Made by a program: the position numbers and the translations under genes
The notes under the pieces: generated by a model
What the model was told of the DNA's origin: nothing
What the model saw: only the letters and a program-made list of their open reading frames with translations
The model's database searches: none
Part shown: piece after piece, positions 6,286 to 11,945 of the stretch
How the letters are laid out: every line of letters begins with the position of its first letter
How positions within the stretch are numbered: the stretch's first letter is position 1
Assembly: GCA_947631895.1 (NCBI GenBank)
Contig: CANRMU010000019.1
Location: 1-11,945, forward strand
DNA: 11,945 nucleotides
Direction: 5' to 3'
Source: an uncultured Bacilli bacterium
GTDB taxonomy: Bacteria; Bacillota_I; Bacilli_A; RF39; UBA660

Positions 6286-8850
6286 ATGGATTCTAATGAT
6301 ATTAATGATACTGAAGAACTAACAAATGATGAAGAATTAATGGATAATAATGATCTTCCATCTAATGAACCGCCTTTAGAAGAAAATGAAGCTCAGATGG
6401 ATATAGAACCACCTAAAAGTGGTAGTTTTATGGGAGTTGCTAGTAAAGCTTTAATTAATATGCTTTTGAAAAAGAAAATTATTGCTATAGGAATTGTTGG
6501 GGCAATATTTATATTATTTATAGCTATTTTTTTTGGTGCTAATGTTTCTAGTGATTCTTTTAATTATAAAACTATGGAAAGTGCTAAAGATAAATGTGAA
6601 AATGTGGAAATTACTTATAGAGAATATGGTAGTAATGATTCTTCTAAAACAACTATGGCTTTAGAAGAATATATAGGAGATGCAGTATATACTTATACTA
6701 AAAATCTAAAAAAAACTAATGAGGGAACTTATCATTTGTATAAAGCTTTAGCTATTGCTTTAAGAACCGAGATTATTTATAATGATTGTAAAATAACTTA
6801 TCGTGACAAAAAATTAGAAAAAAGACCAGAAAGTAATGGAAAATATATTATTTTAAATAATGCTTTAGAATCATCTGAAGGTGTAGTAATGTCTAAACCT
6901 GGTAAAGATAAAGTTATGGATATTAAAGTATCTGATTTTTGTTATAGTCAAAATGATGGTACTAATTATTCAATTTTTCAAGTTCCTGATTTTTATATTC
7001 CAACTAGTTGGGTAAAAGAAAATGTTCCTAGTAAATATAGTGATTGTCCGTGTAATCAAGCTGATGAAAACTTGGATTCTTGTTATGTTACAAATGATTA
7101 TAAAGAATGGACTCATCAAGATGATATAAGTGGTTTTAATGTTTATGCTGCTTATTATTTACTTGATGAATATAAATTAAGTTGGTCTGATTTAATTCAA
7201 TATTTTATTGGAGATAATAATTATTGGACTATAAAAGAAGAACAAGAGGAAGAAGAAGAAAATGAAGGACAATTAAGTGAAAATTGTGGGTCTATGGATT
7301 TACATAAAACAACTTTAACTAAAGAGCAATTTATAGCGGGTATGAAGTCATATAATTATAATGGGGCAAGTCCTAGTGGTTGGAATAAATTTGTTAATAA
7401 TGCTGGGGATATTTATGATATAGCTTTAAAAAATAATATTAATCCTGAATTTGTTGTAATAAGAGCTATTTTAGAGGGTTTTGATCCTGGTGAAAGTAAA
7501 AATAATTATTGGGGTTGGACTTGTTATAATACGTGTTCTAGTTGTTGCACTAATTTTGGAAGTGATTTTGAAGAAGCTGTTGCTAAATATTGTCAAGCAG
7601 TTAATAAACAATATACTGATTATAATGATTTGCTTAGAAGTTATGCTTATTTAGGTGATTATTGGTATAATCCGGGAAGTTCTGGAGTTGGCGGATGTTA
7701 TTATGCACCATATATTTTTCCAAATGGGATTCCTGATCGAGTAAAAAGTGCTTGTAGTGGGGCATATTGTAGTTCAGATGTAAAAGCTAATTGTGTTAAG
7801 ACTACTGCTGAAGAACAAGTTTTATATGGAAAATATCAAGATCGAAATACTCAAAGTTATCGTAAAGCTATTTGGAATTTAAGTGAGACTGATTGTAAGA
7901 TGGTAGCTAGTGGAGCCGGATGTTTCTGGTGGCCAATTGGTTCAACTGACACAACTGAAAAAGATGGTGTAACATATGCTTTAGATGAGCCTGAGACAAC
8001 AACAATTACAAGTGGTTTTGGCAAAAGAGATGCTCCACTTGCTAATGCAAGTACATTCCATAATGCTATCGATATTGGTGGAGGAAAAGAAGGTAGAACA
8101 AATGTTATTGCTGCTGCTGATGGAACAGTAATGAGCATTACGACTGGCTGTAGTGTTGGAGCTTATTCCTGTGGTGGTCAATTAGGTAATTCTATTTACT
8201 TAACTCATTCTGATGGTAGCCAGACAAGATATGGTCATTTATCTAAAGTCCTTGTTAATAAAGGCGATAGTGTTAAACAAGGTCAAGTTATTGGTAAACT
8301 TGGAAATACGGGTAATTCTACTGGACCTCATTTAGACTTTCAAGTTAAAGTAAATGGCGAGGTTGTTGATCCAACTAATTATGTATCAGCAGGAGAACCA
8401 CGAAAAGTTTGTAGTGGAACTGGTAGTGTAATAAGTGGTGAAAACAATAAACAAACAATTTGTTTAACTCTAAAAAATAGTGGATATAGTAATGAAGCCG
8501 TTGCGGGCATTATGGGAAATTTACAACAAGAAAGTGGCTTTGAAACTGATAATACCGATGGTCAAGCTCATGGAATTGCTCAGTGGCAAGGAGGCCGTTT
8601 TGTAAATCTTAAGAGTACTTATGGAAGCGATTGGAAAAAGCTTGATAATCAATTAAAATTCTTATTAAATGAACTAAATAATAGTTATCAATCAACTGAA
8701 AAATATTTAAGAGAAAATCATTCAGAAACTGAACAAGCCTATAATTTCTGTATGACCTATGAAAAACCAGGAGAAGACGATTGTAAAACTTCACCAAGAA
8801 AATCTTATGCAGAAAGCTTATTAAGCTATGTCGAAAATAATTGTGAATAA
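6286..8850 (+). CDS. Membrane-anchored multidomain cell-wall hydrolase of a type IV secretion/conjugation-like locus
   Basis: Predicted to open the peptidoglycan for a transfer channel, like CwlT/VirB1-type proteins. Layout: acidic cytoplasmic tail (1-45), one membrane helix (about 65-84) and a long outside part. Residues about 120-310 resemble SpoIID, with LEEYIGDAV (126-134), ALAIALRTE (154-162) and SGFNVYAAYYLL (282-293), but the catalytic signature is lost. After an acidic linker (317-327), a glucosaminidase-like domain (about 331-520) has the candidate acid E397, then NNYWGW (406-411). An M23 peptidase (about 546-702) has HNAID (592-596), YGH (649-651) and HLD (682-684). A C-terminal phage-tail-lysozyme-like domain (about 720-854) has NLQQESGF (745-752, candidate E749) and GIAQW. 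About 25 cysteines lie outside the membrane. GAGGTGG at 6275-6281 sets the start. The M23 and lysozyme calls are firm; the glucosaminidase and SpoIID-like calls are weaker. Confidence 0.88.
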   Translation: MDSNDINDTEELTNDEELMDNNDLPSNEPPLEENEAQMDIEPPKSGSFMGVASKALINMLLKKKIIAIGIVGAIFILFIAIFFGANVSSDSFNYKTMESAKDKCENVEITYREYGSNDSSKTTMALEEYIGDAVYTYTKNLKKTNEGTYHLYKALAIALRTEIIYNDCKITYRDKKLEKRPESNGKYIILNNALESSEGVVMSKPGKDKVMDIKVSDFCYSQNDGTNYSIFQVPDFYIPTSWVKENVPSKYSDCPCNQADENLDSCYVTNDYKEWTHQDDISGFNVYAAYYLLDEYKLSWSDLIQYFIGDNNYWTIKEEQEEEEENEGQLSENCGSMDLHKTTLTKEQFIAGMKSYNYNGASPSGWNKFVNNAGDIYDIALKNNINPEFVVIRAILEGFDPGESKNNYWGWTCYNTCSSCCTNFGSDFEEAVAKYCQAVNKQYTDYNDLLRSYAYLGDYWYNPGSSGVGGCYYAPYIFPNGIPDRVKSACSGAYCSSDVKANCVKTTAEEQVLYGKYQDRNTQSYRKAIWNLSETDCKMVASGAGCFWWPIGSTDTTEKDGVTYALDEPETTTITSGFGKRDAPLANASTFHNAIDIGGGKEGRTNVIAAADGTVMSITTGCSVGAYSCGGQLGNSIYLTHSDGSQTRYGHLSKVLVNKGDSVKQGQVIGKLGNTGNSTGPHLDFQVKVNGEVVDPTNYVSAGEPRKVCSGTGSVISGENNKQTICLTLKNSGYSNEAVAGIMGNLQQESGFETDNTDGQAHGIAQWQGGRFVNLKSTYGSDWKKLDNQLKFLLNELNNSYQSTEKYLRENHSETEQAYNFCMTYEKPGEDDCKTSPRKSYAESLLSYVENNCE

Positions 8851-8859
8851 GGAGGGTAT

Positions 8860-9759
8860 ATGCAAAAAAAGAAAATTATTAGATTTGGAATTGTTATTCT
8901 AATCTTTTTAATCATTTTTGGAATAGTATTTGTTATAAATAAATTTAGTAATGTTGAAATTCCAAGTAAAGAAGAAAAAAAAGAAGAAGAAATTCCTTAT
9001 GAAATGACCTTAGTTGATAATTATAGTAATTTCTTTTCCGTTGTAAATATTTTAAATAAATATTTAGATGATATAAAAAATCAAGAAACTGAAAAGCTAT
9101 TAAATACTCTTCATTCTGAATATATCCTTAATTATAAAATTAATAGAGATAATATCTATGATGTTTTAAATATTAAATCTGATAGTTTACAATTAACTTT
9201 TAAAGTAAAACATATGACTTATAAAACTTATGATAATTTTAATCGTTATTTATATTATGTTAAAGGAGATATTATTGAAGATAATTTTGATGATAGTAAA
9301 GTATTAAAAGAAGGAGTTATGTTTTTAGTAAATATTGATTATGAAAATATTACTTATGGTATATATCCACTTGATTATCTTTATAAAGTATTACCTATTA
9401 TAAATCCTGATAAACCTATAATTAGTAATACTGATAATATAGTTAGTGGTTCTAATGTTATAACTAAAGAATATATATGTAGTTTATATTTAAGTGATTT
9501 TATTGAAAAAATAACTAGTAATGTTGATGATACTTATGTTTTGCTAGATAAAGATTTTAGAAATAAAGAATATGCTAAAAAAAGTAAATATGTTAATTAT
9601 ATGAATAACAATAAAGATAAATTAAATTCTCAAGTATATAGTTGTAGTTCTCTAAGTGGTAATAATCATGTCTATGAAGTAAAAGATATGAATTATAATA
9701 CTTATATTTTTAGAGAAAAAAGTATTATGAATTATACAATAGAGTTTAATTTAAAATAG
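8860..9759 (+). CDS. VirB8/TcpC-like single-pass membrane protein with two putative NTF2-like domains
   Basis: I recognise this one by layout, not by clear sequence identity. The 299 residues hold a short basic N-terminus, one membrane helix (about 7-27), a Lys/Glu linker (34-45) and an extracytoplasmic part. That part seems to contain two similar halves (about 54-175 and 204-299), each beginning with helices (YLDDIKNQETEKLLNTL; YLSDFIEKITSN) and ending in beta-rich segments. This fits the NTF2-like fold of VirB8 and of TcpC, which has two such domains and is a structural part of Gram-positive conjugation channels. Position between a wall hydrolase and a VirD4-type ATPase supports the role. 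The strong GGAGGG site at 8851-8856 and a 9-base gap from the hydrolase imply co-transcription. There are only two cysteines. Alternative: an unrelated accessory lipid- or wall-binding protein. Confidence 0.6.
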   Translation: MQKKKIIRFGIVILIFLIIFGIVFVINKFSNVEIPSKEEKKEEEIPYEMTLVDNYSNFFSVVNILNKYLDDIKNQETEKLLNTLHSEYILNYKINRDNIYDVLNIKSDSLQLTFKVKHMTYKTYDNFNRYLYYVKGDIIEDNFDDSKVLKEGVMFLVNIDYENITYGIYPLDYLYKVLPIINPDKPIISNTDNIVSGSNVITKEYICSLYLSDFIEKITSNVDDTYVLLDKDFRNKEYAKKSKYVNYMNNNKDKLNSQVYSCSSLSGNNHVYEVKDMNYNTYIFREKSIMNYTIEFNLK

Positions 9760-9782
9760 TATTTTATTCTTTAAATAATTTG

Positions 9783-9791
9783 TGGTAAAAT
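9783..9791 (+). promoter_or_regulatory. Extended -10 promoter ahead of the coupling-protein gene
   Basis: TGGTAAAAT gives a good -10 (TAAAAT, 9786-9791) with the TGn extension. TTTATT at 9763-9768 is a weak -35 at 17-base spacing. Transcription would begin near 9798, just before AAGGAGG (9802-9808). No terminator hairpin is visible between 9760 and 9815, so read-through from the upstream genes is also likely. Confidence 0.6.
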
Positions 9792-9815
9792 ATAAAAAGT
9801 TAAGGAGGAAGGACA

Positions 9816-11945
9816 ATGAAATTTAGAGTTTCACCAAAAGATTTTACAATATTTGTAATATTTTGTATATTTTTGCTTTATTTATGTGCTATTGCTGTTT
9901 TAAATTTTGCATCTTTTGCTAATGATGGTACATTTCATGGTTTAAATCCTTTCCCAGCTTTTGGGCCCGATTATATCTTTTTAACATTATTTATGTTTGT
10001 TATGGCTTTAGTTATGATTTTTTCAAGTGTATCTTCTTATATTTTTGAAAAAGATAAAAGTGGTAAAAGGTTAATTAATGTTAAAGATAAAGAAGAAAAA
10101 GGGTATTCTAGATGGGCTAAAGAAAAAGAAATTAAAGAAGATAAAGGTATTGTTCATATAAAAGCAATAGATAAAAATATTTCTGGAGCAGGTATACCAA
10201 TTATTAATAATGGTACTGATTTATGGGTAGATGATGGTGAATATCATACTTTAATTATTGGTACTACTGGTAGTGGTAAATCAGAATGTGTTGTTAAACC
10301 ACAAGTTAATGTATTAGCTAAAAAGGGCGAAAGTATGATAATTACGGACCCAAAGGGTGAATTATACAAATATTGTGGAAGTTATTTAAAAGAACAAGGA
10401 TATAATATAATTGTTTTAAATTTTAGGGATCCCGAAGATGGTAATGCTTGGAATCCCCTAACCGCGCCTTATCAAAATTATATAAATGGTAATAGAGATA
10501 AAGCAACTGAATTATTAGATGATATTGCTACAAATATATTAGTAGATCCTAAAAATAAAGAAGCTGCCTTTTGGGAGAGAAGTGCTGCTGATTATTTTTG
10601 TGGACTTGCTCTAGGATTATTTAAAGATGCTAAAGAAAGTGAAGTTAATTTAAATTCTATTAATGTTATGAGTACAATTGGTGAAGAACGTTTTGCAGCT
10701 AGTCATTATATTAATGAATACTTTAATTTAAAAGGTGCTGATTCATCAGAATACATCTTTGCGTCCAATACAATTAATGCGCCTAATGAAACTAAGGGTG
10801 GTATTTTATCTACTTTTAGACAAAAAATAAGAATTTTTTCTTCAAGAGAAAAATTAAGTGAAATGTTATCTTATAGTGATTTTGATATGCGTTCAATAGG
10901 TGAACAAAAAACAGCTGTTTTCTTAATTATTCATGATGAAAAAACTACCTATCATAGTTTACTTACGGTTTTCTTAAAACAATGTTATGAAACATTAATT
11001 GATGTGGCTAAAGTTCATGGGGGAAAACTGCCAATTAGAACTAACTTTATTTTAGATGAATTTGCTAATATGCCTCCATTAAGTGATGTTGATTCAATGG
11101 TATCTGCCGCTCGTAGTAGAGCAATTCGTTTTACTTTTATTATTCAAAACTTTTCCCAATTAGATGATGTTTATGGTAAAGAAGTTGCCCAGACTATTAA
11201 AGGTAATTCTAATAACTGGATATACTTAATTAGTACCGAAATGGCTGCATTAGAAGAAATTAGTAAAATGTGTGGGGAAGTCAAAAGTAAAGAAAAAGAT
11301 AAAACAGCTTCAACTCCTTTAGTAACTATTACTGATTTACAAAAAATGAAATTATTTCAAGCCATTATTATTCGTTCTAGAATGGCTCCATTTAAAACTG
11401 AATTAGAACCAGATTTTAAAATGGATTGGGGAATTAATCGAGAAGAAATGGATTTTCCTCATCGAAAGTTAAAACATATTGATACTTTTGATATTAAAAA
11501 TTATGTATCTGAAGCTAAAAGAAAGCAAATGTTAGAAAATAACCAAAATATTAAAGAAAATTCTTTTAATCCATTCATGCCAACTGGAATGCCACCAATG
11601 GGATTTAATCCTTTTAAAGATATGTCAATGGGTAATTCAAATCCATTAATGAGTAGTCCAACAAGCAGTTTAACTAGTGAAGATATAGATCGAATGATAG
11701 CTGATATAGATAAAAAATTAGCTGAATTAGATGAAGAAGAAGCAAAAGAAAAAAGCAAATTAGAAGAAACAAAAAAAGAAAAGACAAATAATGAAGAAAA
11801 AAAGATTGTTGAAGAAAAGAAAGAAAATCCTAAAGATAAAGAATTAGATGTTAAACCTAAAATAAATGTTGATACTGATTCAATTATTATGCATGATAAT
11901 GAAATAACAGATGATGAATTCTTTGATGATTTCTTTAATGATTAA
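9816..11945 (+). CDS. VirD4/TraG-family type IV coupling ATPase
   Basis: Hexameric membrane ATPase that recruits DNA-protein or protein substrates to a type IV secretion channel. Two N-terminal helices (about 11-33 and 53-77) are followed by a VirD4-type core: Walker A GTTGSGKS (149-156), a TDPKGELY motif shortly after it, an all-alpha region with many helices, Walker B ILDEFANM (412-419), then SAARSRAIRF and IIQNFSQL motifs. All expected ATPase motifs look intact. After the core comes a Met/Pro-rich linker (about 582-620), a charged coiled-coil segment (about 622-672) and an acidic, Phe-rich end (DDEFFDDFFND). At 709 residues it is longer than many Gram-positive TraG proteins, the extra length being this tail, a possible substrate-docking arm. 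The TAA stop is the last codon of the window, so the gene is complete. AAGGAGG at 9802-9808 sets the start. No relaxase gene is visible nearby. Confidence 0.93.
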   Translation: MKFRVSPKDFTIFVIFCIFLLYLCAIAVLNFASFANDGTFHGLNPFPAFGPDYIFLTLFMFVMALVMIFSSVSSYIFEKDKSGKRLINVKDKEEKGYSRWAKEKEIKEDKGIVHIKAIDKNISGAGIPIINNGTDLWVDDGEYHTLIIGTTGSGKSECVVKPQVNVLAKKGESMIITDPKGELYKYCGSYLKEQGYNIIVLNFRDPEDGNAWNPLTAPYQNYINGNRDKATELLDDIATNILVDPKNKEAAFWERSAADYFCGLALGLFKDAKESEVNLNSINVMSTIGEERFAASHYINEYFNLKGADSSEYIFASNTINAPNETKGGILSTFRQKIRIFSSREKLSEMLSYSDFDMRSIGEQKTAVFLIIHDEKTTYHSLLTVFLKQCYETLIDVAKVHGGKLPIRTNFILDEFANMPPLSDVDSMVSAARSRAIRFTFIIQNFSQLDDVYGKEVAQTIKGNSNNWIYLISTEMAALEEISKMCGEVKSKEKDKTASTPLVTITDLQKMKLFQAIIIRSRMAPFKTELEPDFKMDWGINREEMDFPHRKLKHIDTFDIKNYVSEAKRKQMLENNQNIKENSFNPFMPTGMPPMGFNPFKDMSMGNSNPLMSSPTSSLTSEDIDRMIADIDKKLAELDEEEAKEKSKLEETKKEKTNNEEKKIVEEKKENPKDKELDVKPKINVDTDSIIMHDNEITDDEFFDDFFND

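Noticed and set aside
7857..8181. Two open frames on the minus strand inside the wall-hydrolase gene
   Set aside because: They lie opposite the clearly coding M23 domain, overlap one another and have no recognisable motifs. They reflect the higher G+C of this stretch.
8609..8797. Minus-strand open frame opposite the tail-lysozyme domain
   Set aside because: It is short and lies fully antisense to a recognised domain, with no family resemblance.
11501..11758. Minus-strand open frame opposite the VirD4 tail
   Set aside because: Its Ser/Leu/Ile-rich translation is the mirror of Glu/Lys/Asn-rich coding sequence on the + strand.

Overview
The window is about 75-80% A+T by eye, and every gene lies on the + strand. 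TGG encodes Trp and TGA acts as a stop (genes ending at 5534 and 5878), so the code is standard bacterial and not the Mycoplasma type. Strong AGGAGG-type ribosome sites, short overlaps and Gram-positive-type families suggest a low-GC Bacillota/Bacilli-like organism, perhaps a gut Erysipelotrichia or RF39-type lineage. The lineage is inferred from style, not from a marker gene.

Region 1 (34-6222) is one tightly packed surface-polysaccharide operon. It encodes a Wzm/TagG-type ABC permease, a large tandem GT2 glycosyltransferase, a DUF2142-like multi-pass membrane protein, a DPM1-like polyprenyl-phosphate sugar transferase, a DUF2304 protein and a small SMR/EamA-type four-helix protein. The last four genes look like a set that loads a sugar on a lipid carrier, flips it and transfers it outside the cell. 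The ABC permease would export the main glycan, but its ATPase partner is not in the window. The operon ends in an intrinsic terminator at 6221-6247.

Region 2 (6251-11945) starts from its own promoter and looks like part of a Gram-positive type IV secretion or conjugation locus. It encodes an 854-residue membrane-anchored cell-wall hydrolase, a 299-residue single-pass protein resembling VirB8/TcpC, and a VirD4/TraG-type coupling ATPase with its own predicted promoter. The hydrolase carries a degenerate SpoIID-like domain, a glucosaminidase-like domain, an M23 peptidase and a phage-tail-lysozyme-like domain. No relaxase, VirB4, VirB6, origin of transfer or integrase is visible, so the element type (ICE, plasmid-like or resident secretion system) cannot be settled from here.

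The most unusual object is the wall hydrolase. Its apparent SpoIID-like module has lost its catalytic signature, its ectodomain holds about 25 cysteines, its M23 site has HxD instead of HxH, and the M23 segment is far richer in G+C than its surroundings.
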